Positions 37,084 to 49,487 of a stretch of DNA of 64,000 bases are shown one piece after another. The number at the start of each line of letters is the position of its first letter. Within the stretch, counting starts at the first letter, position 1. The notes below the pieces were generated by a model. It did not search any database. It saw nothing but the letters and a program-made list of their open reading frames with translations, and was not told where the DNA came from. The DNA comes from Artocarpus heterophyllus (Eukaryota > Streptophyta > Magnoliopsida > Rosales > Moraceae): positions 8,765,219 to 8,829,218 of the forward strand of contig CM046341.1 in NCBI GenBank assembly GCA_025403435.1, read 5' to 3'. The translations under genes were made by a program, and so were the position numbers.

Positions 37084-38065
37084 ATAAGGTTGCTGCTCAG
37101 TTATTTGGAATTGAGTGCTTTATTTGTTTTAAAAGTTTAATATAAGGTAGGTAGATTAATAACGCACGAGAAAAATGTTCGAATTTAGTGCTTTGTTTTT
37201 TAAAAGATTTAATATTAAGGCAGGTAGATTAAGAACGCACGAGAAAAATGTTCACGTGTCTTTTACAGTTGTATAAAACGACAAATCTGGAAAATGTTTG
37301 ATACGTATGTAGACTTGAAAATGGGCGAAGTTAAAGCATGTTTGATTTGTACCCGTTGGTGTGATTGTTTTAAGGATAGGTTTTTACTCAAAATATAGGG
37401 GAACATTTGTCATTTTATATCACAGTAAAAGAAATAATGATAAATAATTATTATCATGCGTGCTGCTTTGACAATAGAACAATGGGACTACTCATATTTA
37501 GTCTAGATGCGCTCCAGCTCTAATACATATACTACATCCATGAGTACTGCTAGTTCTAAAAATTTATCCATTTAATTTTTTTCTTTTTAGAAAAACTTAA
37601 AATGAATTATTTTTTTTCAATATCTATTTGAATCTTTTAAGGGAACCTTCAAAATAAAAAAAAAAAAAAAAAAGAAGAACAAGAACAAACATCAAAGAAC
37701 CCTAGGTCTTAATTATTTTTTCATTCCTAGCTTTAAAATGTTACTTAAAAAAGATCATGAACACCGAGAAAAGGAAGAATTTTCTGTAAATCGATAAAAT
37801 AAATGTAACTAATATAAAATAAATTATTTAGTATTAAGAATTTTAAGCTATCTAATAGATCTTAGCTGTAAGACAGATCGTCCGCTTGTACAATCTCAAT
37901 TATGTCAGGTTTCTTTCTCTCTCTCTCTTTTTTCTCTGGTTTAAAAGGCAATTATATATTTAGAATTAAGATTATCTATATTCCTTCTAGAGAATGTTAA
38001 TCGCGAGAAAGGGGTAGGATTAACAAATGGAAATTATCACGAGAAAAAAGTTAGCTTGTTATAAT
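37084..38065. repeat. Upstream region of lectin copy C
   Basis: There is no gene. It matches 11,479-12,461 with small indels, then continues into sequence that unit B has lost. Confidence 0.65.
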
Positions 38066-39022
38066 GATATTAGATCGAGTTTAGACTAGTTAATTTAAGT
38101 TCCTTCTAACTGCCTAAAGCAGTTTATTCTGCTGGCATAACAAGGAAAATAATAAATAAATAATTCACTTTGCATGGCTTTTCTCGTCCTTAAGAAACAC
38201 AAGTCACGAATAATTCCTAGCTTTAGTTATATATATATATATATATATAGACAAAGAAAAAGAAGAAGACAAGTACAGATACAAGCATATCTTGATCTTT
38301 TTGTTTGTTGATTTGATTCCTAGCAGACAAACAACAAAAAAATAAAAATAAAAATAACAACAACAACAAGAAGAAACTAGTGAAGAATACATGGCTTTTG
38401 CTTGTAAATACGAAAAATGAACACAGACGAAAGTGAATCCAGAAAAATAACCTATATAAGTGTGTTTCACAAAGTCATTATAATTTGTTAGTTCTAGTTG
38501 TTATAGTATAATGTCCTCATATGCTACAATGTTTTAATTCTAACTTATACTTCTAACCACCCGCGATTCCAAATGCTCGCTATATCTTCTACATTACTTC
38601 CACGGAAAGTTAACTGAAAAGAAAAAAAAAAAAAAAAGGTTTAAGTTTAACAATAGGAATCACACGACAAAAGTTAGCTAGTTACTTAAGATATTTTAAT
38701 TTAGACTAATTAATTTTGGTTGAACGATCAAATTACTTCCAACTACCTAAGGTAGTTTATTCTGCTACGATAACAGGAATAATTTCCTTTGCATTATGCT
38801 TTTACTTTTTCTTTTCTCTTTTTTAATAAATAAATACAATTCACGAACAATTCCTAGCTTTCGCTTTTTTTGAGAAGTAAAAAAGAAAAGAAAAAGAAGA
38901 ATCAAGTAAAGTATATATTTTACTCTTTTTTGTTTGTTGAGTCCTATACATCTTTAGCTATTTTAGACAAAGAACAATAAATAAATAAATAAATAAAAGA
39001 ACAACAACAAGAAGATACAAGT
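38000..39022. repeat. Diverged direct repeat of about 390 bases (38,000-38,385 and 38,625-39,022)
   Basis: Both halves carry, in order, TTAGCT followed by a GATATT or GATATTTTAAT phrase, a CTRCC-TAA hairpin followed by TTTATTCTGCT, AATTCCTAGCTTT, an A/G-rich tract, TTTTTGTTTGTTGA and ACAACAACAAGAAGA. The order holds over the whole length but many bases differ. No coding potential is seen. It lies upstream of lectin copy C; in unit B the array breaks inside the first half. Confidence 0.7.
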
Positions 39023-39756
39023 TTATTCCTAGCTAGGTCTGGTGATGCAGTGGCGTAATTTATATTGGAAAAAAGAAAATCCTGATTCAATTCTCTTGAT
39101 CTCAAATTGCAATTGTGATTCATACCTGATGAGACTATAAAAGTGTATATTTTTTAAGGCTTAAATCATTTATTTATTGTTTTATTTCTTATTAAATCCT
39201 CTAATTAATAGCAATTTTGTGTTAATAATTAAATATTTTTGTGCCTTTGTGTGAAATATGCTTAAAAATATGTTTTTAGCTTGTTTTATGTTTAATAATA
39301 TTTTCAATAATTTTTAGCGTGTGAATCATATGTTTAATCTATAAATAGTCAAAACCGTAAAATTTATGTTGTGTTATTTTATTTTGAGTCTTAATGTTTT
39401 GATAGTATGTTTTAAATTTGTATTTATGATTTACAATATTTTTAGTAATTTCTAAAAATATTTTCAAATATTAAAAATCATGTCTGTATCAAATCGAAAG
39501 AGACTAAAATTTTAAAAATTTGTAGTTTTTTTGTGTGCTTTAAGATAAATATTTTTAGCATTATTGTAAATATTTTTTTTATAAAATAATTAATTTTAGT
39601 ATGTTTATGAATTTTACATATAAAATATGAAAAAAAAAGAAAACAAAACGGTATAAAAAAGGACAAAAACGGATAACAAATGCAAATAATTTTTACATCA
39701 ATGACAGCACCACATCTCAAAATAATAATTATATATAATACATATATATGACTGTT

Positions 39757-39964
39757 CATTCACGTGAATGATTAAAGAAAATAATAATAACTTACAAAAA
39801 AAAAGAAAATAATAATAATAAATAAATAAATAAATAAATATGTATGTATATATATGTGTGTGTGTGTGTAATATGCGCATTCACGTGAATCATGGTTGTT
39901 GAGTAAAAAAATAAAAAGAAAATAAATACACACACACACACATATGTATCTGAAGATTCACGTG
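39757..39964. promoter_or_regulatory. Three CACGTG (G-box) sites among microsatellites
   Basis: CATTCACGTGAATG at 39,757-39,770 is a perfect 14-base palindrome; CATTCACGTGAAT at 39,878-39,890 and TTCACGTGGG at 39,957-39,966 follow. The last two flank a (TG)n and (CA)n pair that forms an inverted repeat. G-boxes bind bHLH and bZIP factors; whether these are used is unknown. They probably belong to the decayed LTR. Confidence 0.35.
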
Positions 39965-41590
39965 GGCGGCGATTCAGGAAAAAAAATAAATAAATAAAAT
40001 AATGTAAATAAATAATAAATAAAATATTAATAAATTTAATAATAAAGAAAGATGGAATAGTGAATTTCATTCAATCTCCCCCATGAATGCATCCCTCACT
40101 TGGCCTTCGGGCCATTTCTTCTTTCCTCCTCTCGTATTTGTATTCTTTCTCTATTGTTGAGTACTCAACGGTATCCTCTTAGGGTGAAGATACTGTTAGG
40201 ATACTCATTTAATTTCACTAAAAATAATAAAATAATACCTAAATTAGTGTAAAGAGTTTGATAAGGCAAAAAGATGATCTTGTATGTATAATCTTTGGTA
40301 TGGATTATGACTCTATATCTATGTTGTAATGTTTATATTTTTATGGAATAAATTATATTTTTCAAGACTTTTATAATTATTGTTAATGTTGTTATGCTGT
40401 CAATTCTTGCATAAATTCAATCATGCTTTTTTATATAATTTAATTGTGTTTCATAATTAATATTAATAATATTGAAGTCATGCTCGTTTATTAAGTTGAG
40501 TTTCTATTGCATTATAGACATAGACTGACGTAGTAAATGCTTAGTAATACTTGATTTATTATCGACAGAAGATGACATAGTGTATTCTTAAGCCCTTTAA
40601 TAAAACAAAGTGCCGTCGAAATTAACACAATAATTTATTTCATTAAAATATAATAATTTTGATTTGTTATTATCTTTTCTATTTTAAAATTATGTTAATT
40701 ATAAATGTAGTGATAGCGGTTATAATTTTCATAATTAGTACATCTAATCATTAGTGAGAGATGATTATTTTGTTAATTTTTTTTACCGCATTATAGCTTG
40801 CTATATTATCACTCTCAGTTGACTTATAAAATTAGTAAAAGTGCTTGCAATTGAGGAGAAAAGATATAATAAATCAAATGTTTTAGATAATTATTAATTA
40901 GAGTTAAAATTCCATATCAGTTGTTAAACATACAAGGGATTCTCAAAACTTCATCGTTTTAATTTTATGTTTTTAAATTTTGAATAAAAAATTATAAAAA
41001 TATTTCCTTCATTTTTAACTTTGTTTTGAAAAACCATTTGTCTTTTTGAACGCTTATTTTTAACAATCTTTCGAGTTATAAACTTCTCTGTGGATATGAT
41101 AACCTTTCTATACTACAAACATCCGCCGTTTAAGAAGAAAAGCATTTTGGGGCAAACCCAACAAAAAATTTGCCGTCGTTGTCGGGGAAGTGTTGTTACT
41201 TTGTCAGATTGTTAAATTAAGTGAGAAAACAAGTAAGTGATCTATCCCTATCTTTTGTAAATATTATTTTAATTATTTGCATCAAAATTTTTTTTGGATT
41301 CTGTCAAAAAGGCCTATCGTTCGGACTCGATCCCACGATCATAAGGCTAACACCCTTGCCTAAGAAAGTTAGAAATTCTAAGCGTGTCCAATGTGTCCCC
41401 CCAACAATACAGGGATGTGATTAATTGAGCATTATTCAGCTTAAAAATTTTTCTTTAAAAAACAAATTCAAAAATTAAAAAATTAAACAAAATAAATAAA
41501 ATGTATTGGGAAATTCATTGATATTTTGTTGCAAGATTTTCTCAAGAATACTTAGAACCATTTTATAGTGCTTGGTAGAGATTTAAAGTC

Positions 41591-42039
41591 TTGCTAGATA
41601 GGTTCCCTCACCATGGTCTTTTTAGGAAATATCTGTTAGAAGTCTTCATAAATAGGTTAAGTCCTAAAACAAGAAATTGGGTAAAGAAAGGAAATGGTAC
41701 CACCACTTTTTACCAACAAACCGTTGAAGATGCCTATTTCATGATAGAAGTTATGGCCAAATTTGATTATTGGGTGAGAAATTAAAAAAAAAAAACAATT
41801 TAAGAAGAAAGAATAATTCAGAACCTTCGTCTAACACCCAAACTTCAAAACCGTCCTTTCAACCTAAAAATTGTTTAGGAAATCTGAAAAAGAAAAGCTT
41901 GGAGGAAACCCTAGCAGAGTTTATAGAGAACACAGAAAGATTGTCAGAATGCATCAAAAATTTTGAAAAAATTGCAAGAAGTCCAAGAGAAAATAGAAAC
42001 TACTTCGTGTTAATCAGTGTCAAAGGTAGAACAAAATGA
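41591..42039 (+). pseudogene. Retrotransposon gag fragment
   Basis: Two overlapping frames (41,591-41,785 and 41,770-42,039) give parts of an Athila/Tat-type capsid: W-RFK, LDRFPHHG and a PKTRNW helix, then a lysine-rich linker and the SLEETLAEFIE motif. A frameshift joins them near 41,780 in an A-run. It belongs to the element at 39,120-42,170. Confidence 0.65.
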
Positions 42040-42418
42040 AACCGTTCTTCCCAAAGATTCCTTAGCACAAAGTTGTCACTTAGAAGAATCTGTTAAGCTA
42101 ATTGAGGAGCTAATTAACAGATTAGTACACGTCCTGTAACTAATTTCAAGTGAATCAACGGACTGCAATTAAGAAGGTTGCTTCCATTTTTCAGTATATT
42201 TCTTTCCTACGTGCTTCTATGCTATGTTGTTTAGCTTCTTTCTCTTTCTTCAGCTTTTTTTTAATCTAATGGGAAAAAACACAAGAAAGATACAAGTAAT
42301 TAGGGGAATCCCTTGGGTCCACCATGATTGGAAAAGCCACCAGGGCATATCAAGAAAATTCCTTATTTAAGAATGGTTAAGAAAACTATCCGATATTCCT
42401 TGACAATTCTTCTATAAT

Positions 42419-42785
42419 TGTTAACACCTGCTGCATTATCAATTACAGAGCTCGATATCGCGGTATGTTTTATGTTATGAAAATAGTATAGAAACAAAAA
42501 ACAAGAACACACAAAGATTTACATGAAAACTTAAGATGGGAAAAAATCACAGGTAAAGGAAAAGAAAATTACTAAACTCAAAAAAGATTACAAGGTGGCA
42601 ATGAATAGGGGGATAAATCGATAATGCCAAACCCTAACACAATACATCATATTTATAGGTGTAAACAAATCCTTATGGGTCCAAAACATCTCATGAAAAA
42701 TCTCACATTTTTTCTTTCACCACAATGTTGCATCGCGAGCTTTTCAAATTAGGCAAAACTGAATTTGAATTACCATACTCTAACA
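42419..42785 (-). mobile_element. Probable Copia-type solo LTR
   Basis: On the minus strand the sequence starts TGTTAGAGTATGGTAATTC, has a TATAAATATG box after CACC, a TGTGTTAGGG stretch, and ends AGCAGGTGTTAACA. Length (367 bases) and layout fit a short Copia LTR. The flanking five bases (ATAAT and GTCCA) do not match, so either the ends are off or the element was rearranged. A related start occurs at 46,706. Confidence 0.5.
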
Positions 42786-43927
42786 GTCCATATATATAAT
42801 ATCAAACTCGAAATCAATCAACAAGATATGGTTTAGTTGATTAACTTGATCTCTATACTGGTGTCCAAGTCCTTTTGTGGCATTGTCTCTAAGGGTTGAG
42901 GAACCTATCCTTGGGCCTCAATCCTTGTGGGAAAAAACCCTAACGCTTGCAGATAGTTACTATTGTATGAGATCTCGACAGCCTAAAACTCGAAGATGAG
43001 ATCATGGAAAAGCCCAACATAGCCTATTAATCTTAAATAGAGAGGAAGTCAAAACGATCGATTGACCTCACCACTCTGGCATGAGGTCAAGCTTGAACGA
43101 ACTTTATTCCTTCCATCCATTGTTGCGCCCATCATTCCAAAAAGAACAGACAAGAATGGGTATGGCCAGTAGCCAATGTAATGAGTCTAAATTTAAGGCC
43201 ACTAGCATGAGACTCAACACATTCCTTATGCATGCAGAGGTGCCACGCCTAAAGGGAATGGGCTGATACAAAACATGAAGATTCTTCTCCTATAACAATA
43301 TTCTAATTATTATTTTAATAATAATACAATGCTATATAAAAAGGGACATCGAGGAAGAAGGGAGCTCTTGCTCTCACTTCCCCCGGATCCCAATTAGATT
43401 TCCTTTATTTCTTTCATTTTTATTTCCTTAAATCTCAAAATATTATACAAATTCTTGATAGTGAAAGCACAATAGTCGTAGCTCATTTAAGAGTGAACCA
43501 CTATAAAATCCATGTGTCCAACATTTTCTTATATCTTTTATTACATTCTATTACATCAATTCATTGGAACTATGAATGATTTGTGAGGATTATTTGTTGA
43601 TCATTTTTCACCATCAACAATTGATACTAGAAGGAGGGCCTTCATCTTTTGAAGAGGAACCACTACCATCATTATGGTGACCACTTGCACTAACCATACC
43701 AGAGCTAAGACAAATAACTCTATCAAGCAAAGAGGTGATAAATCAGTTAGAGACGGCACTGGAGGATCTAAAAGGGGGAGAGAGCCTTCACAAACCACAT
43801 TGCTAGAACAAAAGGCAGATTAAATGAGTGGACTACTCGAAAAAAATTTGGCAACATAGATGGCATTCAAGACCAAGGCAGTAACCCCTCAAGTGATGAC
43901 TCAAAAAACCAAGGCATTAAACCCTCA
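42786..43927. other. Decayed LTR-retrotransposon debris
   Basis: The stretch around 43,370-43,530 reads like the end of an LTR (CT-rich leader, GTGAACCACTATAAAATCC), and CAACAATTGATACTAGAAGGAGGG near 43,615-43,638 reads like a worn primer site. No domain can be read in any frame. The rest holds nothing I recognise. Confidence 0.35.
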
Positions 43928-46705
43928 GTAAAAAATTTCTCACAGAATGAATTTTTGCTTTCAATCTTTAGTGATGAAATGACATCATTAAAGGTTGATT
44001 ATGTTGTCACTAAAATATTGTTGTCTAGTGGTGGTGAGCGATTGATCCGTTTGGCAAATAGATTCAAAATGTGTTGATTTGGATTATTTTGATTTTAGTT
44101 ATATGATTTGAATTGCTATCCGAATTGATATTTGGATGTGTATTTAAAGTATTGATATGAAGAGGGGAATAAAATTAGAATTTGTATCAAATATCTAGTA
44201 GAAAAAGTTTTTGATTTATTGATAAATCTAACAAATCTTAATGTTTATGATATTAAAAAAATACAATATGAATCTTGATTTATTCCTTTCTTCATTATGA
44301 ATGCAACGAAAGAAAAATCATTTCAATCGAATATCAAATGAAAAAGTTATGTTTTTTTTTTTCACAAATATAAGATAAAGAACATGAGATTTTACTTTAG
44401 CAAATTAACCCAAGTCCAAAGAGTTCAAGAGGGAAGTAAAACTCTAAAAACTTATATTCAAAAGATTGATTTAATTTAAATTTTGAGAGAAACAAACATA
44501 TATCTAAATGATTTGTTAGACTCAGAGTCTAAGAATTAACTTAATATGCTAAACAAACGGCCCTAATAAAAAAAAATTGGTATAAATGAAATATGTAGAC
44601 AATAATTATTCCATTAATATTAAAGAAGAAGGAACATCATTAGTTATTTAGCTATCCTTATCTTTATGGAGATATTATTCATGAAAGCTGGCGAAATTTT
44701 GATAGACTACTTTCCTGGTCTATTCAAAAGAATGTAAAACTCATAGATTTTTTTTTTTTTTTTGGTGCTGGAAAATGAATGCAATGAAATGGCCCCTTTT
44801 GTTAATAGACCATAGATTATCACTATTCACTAGTGCTAGTTGTGCTTTGTTCTGATTGAGAAGTTTAAGGCTATGAGCTTGAGCGGGCGAGATCGGACTG
44901 AATGGGATACGTGTGAAGAGGAACAAGAACATTATAATATAAAGGTTAACTTTTGGTTTAGTTTTTTTTTTTTTTTATATACCATCAGAAGATCTGCTGG
45001 TGTTAATTGACTTTCACTTTTTAAAATAGGGTGGTGTTATCAGACATTCACACCTACCTTCCAACATACACACCTCGCATCATTTTAAAACATTACCTCC
45101 AATATTTTTATAAGATTCTCAATTATCCACCATTTCATTTTTTTTTCTTACTTAAATATACAATTTTCTCTTTTTGAAAAGTAAAAGAAAAAGGAATATT
45201 TACTATATTTTCTTTTCGTAACCAGTACCATTTCATTTAAAACTTTCCTTTCTTATATTATACATATGCATATGTGTCATGCCTAAAGCTAACAAAAATA
45301 TCAGTGAGAAATAAAGAAACAAGAATGTTAAAGTAAGGAAAAATAAAATGGTGTGGAAAGGAAAAAAGTGGTTAAAAAGTAAGTCATATGAAGATATTAG
45401 GGTTAAAATAAAGAGAAAATTAGACAAATGACTCGTTTGACCACCTTTTTAAATAAATTATCATTTTTTTTAGGTTGAATGCCAAATTTTTTTAAGAATT
45501 ACAAAAAGAAAACATTTTTATATTATCAATATATTAATGATTAACTACAGTTTATCATTTCCTTTTAAAAAAATATAGTTTTTCATAAATTTACTAATAA
45601 TTTATCATGGATAAACCACTAAATTATTGAATGAAATTATTCAATCACTAACTAGTACTGACCAATCTTTTATAAACTACTAAGTTAAGCAAAATAAACC
45701 ACCAACTAAATAAGTGATAAACCACATGTTTGTATATCACTAATTAGCATTAGTATATCATTAATTGATATTAGTACATCAGTGACTTATATTAGTATAT
45801 AATAGATGAACCATTTAGAAAAAAGCGTCATTTTTTAATTTTAAAAAACTTCCATCATTTACTAAAAAAGCTCAAAAAATCTCTTTACCTTTAAATATTA
45901 TAAACAAATAAATTTATTTTAAATTTTATAGTGAGCGTGAACTTAAAAAGAGAGTGTAGAGAGTTAAAAAAAAAAGAAAAGCATATCTTAACATTACCAA
46001 TCCATTAGAATATTATAGTACTTACTATGAGAATGTATGACCCTTAATTAATTGCAACCATTAGCTCTTCACCGTTTGAAAGCGGATGAAACTAAAAACA
46101 AACTCATTTTCTACTATTTCTAGACATCTCGTGATACACGTTTATTATGCATTCTAGAATATTGAACCAACTTTATGATCCGCTGTGAAAAGTTAAAAAC
46201 TTGTGGTAGATAATGTCATTTTCTTCTATACAGATAATATCACTATTACTTTATCGCTCGTCGTTTGTATTTTTCTCCTTCCTATTTTGCTACTTTATTT
46301 TATTTTGTTTTATTTTTTCTTCATTTTGAATGAAAGCTTTATCAAATAAGCTTTTGATGAAGAATCATAACAGAGCCAAAATATTAATGACCTGATCAAT
46401 TGTGTCCTTTTATGATTTAATTTGTTGCTTTTAATCTTTGTCTTTTCGTTTTAAATAATTATCTGAAGGCCTCAAGCATGAAAATATGGGTGTCTCTCTT
46501 GAAAATCAGACACTTGAATCGTAGGCTTTCCTTTTTTTCTTTTCCTTTGGTTTTTTTTTGTTTGATATTGATAATTCCTTAATTTGATTCAGATGACAGT
46601 GAATTGAAGAAATACAATATCTATTAAATCAAGGAAAAAAATCACAAATCATAGAAATTAGTAAACCAGATGGCATTAATAACGATTAATTAAAAAAACA
46701 GTTTA
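43928..46705. repeat. Spacer of the duplicated unit, copy D
   Basis: It matches 15,240-18,230 in the same order but is more diverged than copies B and C are from each other. It ends at AAACAGTTTA, matching 3,279-3,290, where SEO exon 7 would soon follow; instead an LTR fragment begins. No gene is present. Confidence 0.75.
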
Positions 46706-46830
46706 TGTTAGAGTATAGTAACCCAAATTCAGTTTGGCGTGATCTGAAAAGCTCGTAGAACAATAATTATGATGAAAGAAAAATATGAGATTTTTCATGA
46801 GATCTGTAGTGATAACGGGGGAAAAATAAT
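46706..46830 (+). mobile_element. Copia-type LTR start fragment
   Basis: It begins TGTTAGAGTATAGTAACCC and shares about 110 bases, in inverted orientation, with the right end of the solo LTR at 42,419-42,785 (the AAAGCTCG and GAGATTTTTCATGAGAT phrases). It is cut off before the TATA region, so only the first third remains. It marks the join between the unit D spacer and the inverted lectin fragment. Confidence 0.5.
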
Positions 46831-46897
46831 TTCCGGATTTGCTTTTGTCTCTGCTTTCCCTATCATTTATTATAATACATGTTCACTTTTCTTCCAG

Positions 46898-47180
46898 ATT
46901 GAACTACAATTCCGAGAAGAGTTCCTAGTGCGTGTGAGTGGATACACTGCTCCTTTATCTTCACTATCTACACCGATTACCGTAAATCGCTCTCTAATAC
47001 TGAAAACAAACAAAGGAAAAAACTTCAGACCACATGCAGAAGAAGTCGGCACATGTTTCAACACGTCAATCGAAAAGGGCTTAATTGTTGGATCCAGAGG
47101 AAGAAATACTGATCTCGTGATATTATTCGCGTTCACTTATCACTTTAATTACAAGACCTGTCTATGTATTATGTATTAGT
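46898..47180 (+). pseudogene. Jacalin-related lectin, copy D: last exon only, inverted and broken
   Basis: The splice acceptor TTCTTCCAG is followed by IELQFREEFLVRVSGYTAP, the start of lectin exon 3, and the exon continues to GLIVGSRGRNTDL. Exons 1 and 2 are missing. The sugar-binding GDLLD loop is lost (NTDLV here), and a one-base loss just after it shifts the frame past the normal stop, so the frame runs on to 47,179. A long frame starting at 46,769 fuses LTR-derived sequence to this exon by chance. It lies on the plus strand, opposite to copies B and C. Confidence 0.85.
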
Positions 47181-48150
47181 AAATAAAATGACGTCTGTCT
47201 CTAAGATGTCTTGGCTTAATTTATGGTTAATTAGTTATAAATATGCTCAAATCACCTTGTGTACAATGATAATATTTGTTGGTTTTACTGACGATATATT
47301 ATTATTCATGATTTACACAACGAATGGTTTGAGTAATTAGCACTCTATGTAGAGCTTATTAGTGTGTGTGCTATACATATGATGAATGATCGGCGTGCTG
47401 TAATTTTACGCGTCTAACCTTAATATCGAGCTAGTTAAATAAAATTTACTGTGTGTACAATTCTTCGTTCTTGGATAACAAGTTCTCTCTCTCCCTCTCT
47501 AAAGACAAATTGACAAAGCCAGTTTTTATATTTTTCTTGTTTGGAATTAATTCGTTGGAAAAAAATTTAGAAATTATAGAAGGAAAAATAAATGGTAAGA
47601 AAAATATTCTCTTTCTGAAAATGATTTAAGGTTATGTAAATTTACAGATTATAGTAAGGATAACATATGTGACAATAAATTTTCATTCTGGAGGAGATCA
47701 GGCCGGAGTCCTTTTTTTATTGAGAAAAATCTCAGAAATTATATATCATCATAAAATGTCAATAACAAAAGCACAATCACGTTTTTACGTAAGCCCTAAC
47801 ATCCAAAAAAAATTACACAATAGTCCCAAAAATAGCAAAAATCACTAAAATAACCCCTAGAAATTACGGTAATTCATTAAAAAGAGAAAAATATTATTTA
47901 CCATTATAATTTATCACACCGCCATCAATCACTTTTTTTTGGGCAAAACCATCAATCAAGCATATGGTATGTAGCTAGTGATAAAATAGTTGTCGAAAAT
48001 GCTAAAGAAAAATAGATAGCTACAGTTTTTTTTTTTAACTAGTTATTACCTAAATTTTGTAGCATTCATTAACTGCCTAAAAAAAATTTAATCCGATCGA
48101 CAATTTGTCCTAACTGAGCATTTATAGATAAACTTTATATAAATACAAAA
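47181..48150. repeat. Inverted copy of the lectin 3' flank
   Basis: Reading backwards, this follows the downstream flank of lectin copies B and C (about 36,310 down to 34,640), with an internal loss of about 490 bases at 47,720. It confirms that unit D was inverted together with the lectin exon. There is no gene. Confidence 0.7.
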
Positions 48151-48529
48151 ATATACTTTACTACCAATTTAAGAATTCAATCCAACAAAAGAAGTTTTAA
48201 AACAACATAACTCGTAATCCATTTTATAAAAAAATAAAGAATTATTTTCATAAATTCACCCAACCTATGTATCTTATTTTACTTTGCTCTTGATTTTTTT
48301 AAAAATGGTCAAAATACTCTTCAAGCTATAGAAAACCGGTCACTTTGCTCCTTCATCCAATTCTATCTGTATTTATGATGGAATTGATGACGTGGCATGT
48401 GTAGAAGTAGTGCAAATTTTAAATTTTCTTTCCATTTTTTGACCCCATTTTGGCTCTAAACTTCTATATTAGCCACTATCACCTATGTCCCTGCACAAAT
48501 GAGAATAAAATAAAGTATATGCAGGGGAA

Positions 48530-48563
<34 letters not shown>

Positions 48564-49487
48564 GAATTCGACTAAAATAAAATAGAATAAAATAACAACA
48601 AATAAAATAAAATCAATAAAAATAAAAAAAAGAGTAAAATATATAAAAATAAACAAAATTAAATAAAAATATCAAGAACAAAACCAAAATATGTATCTTC
48701 AAGAGCATGAATAAATTTATCTTTATAGAGTTATTAAGACCCCCTCTGTTAGTTGACTATGAGATTTGACCATTAATTGACTGTTAATTTTGCTTAAAAT
48801 ACCAAAATTACCTCTTTATCCATCAGAAAATATTTTAAGTTATTTATGCACCTAGAAATGACATTTTTGACCTTGTTTGACATTAAAAAATAAGCATATA
48901 CAATTTAAACACACTTGTAACTATAAATTTGACTTTAATGCAAGGTAAAATGTTTTTTTTTTCATTTTTTAAAGAAAACAATTGTGTCCAAAATAATATA
49001 AAAGGCAAAGATTATAATTATACAGTAAAAAAGTCTACAATTAATGCCCCAAACATATAATATATGGATCTACATTTTTTTGGAAGAGTATGGATCCACA
49101 TTTTCAATTTTAAAAAGTTGGCCCTTATACAAAGTAATTACGTAAAGGAATCACAATGATACAAACTGATCAGAATTATACATCTATCTCAACAAAAATA
49201 AAAACAAATTAAATTAAACAAAAACAAAACTAACTAATTCTAATGAAACCATTATTTAATCATAAAGAATGTTTATTTTTTATTAAACTCTAAACATTAT
49301 AAACAAAAAATAAAAGAAGATGTTTTTTGAGAAAAATAAAAAATAAAAAATATAAATTTTTTAAAAAAATTATTAAGAAAACAAAAACCAAAGAAATCTT
49401 TGTTATAAAATAAAGAAAATCTGATTTAAAAAAACCCAAAGAAACCTGATTTCAAAAAAAGGAGAAATCTCTCTCTCTCCCTCTAAT
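48151..49487. other. AT-rich DNA without a gene
   Basis: I see no coding frame worth calling. An (AAT)n microsatellite lies at 48,526-48,564 and A-rich runs near 48,600-48,670 and 49,320-49,450. A CTCTCTCTC tract at 49,470-49,483 leads directly into the G-rich island. Confidence 0.5.

Larger units (their letters stand above)
39120..42170 (+). mobile_element. Decayed Athila/Tat-like Ty3/gypsy element: LTR remnant, primer site and gag fragment
   Basis: The right part of the LTR ends near 41,110-41,130, with the CTCTGTGGATATGATAACC phrase typical of these LTR ends. A degenerate primer site for Asp-tRNA follows (TTGCCGTCGTTGTCGGGGA near 41,170; the common form is TGGCGCCGTTGCCGGGGA). Gag pieces then read LLDRFPHHGLFRKYLLEVF at about 41,590 and KKSLEETLAEFIENTERL near 41,900, in two frames. 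No pol domains are found and no 3' LTR is recognised. The left limit is uncertain. Confidence 0.55.

Noticed and set aside
38204..38470. An 88-residue minus-strand frame with hydrophobic stretches
   Set aside because: It reads through (TA)n and A-rich runs and is absent from the matching second half of the direct repeat.
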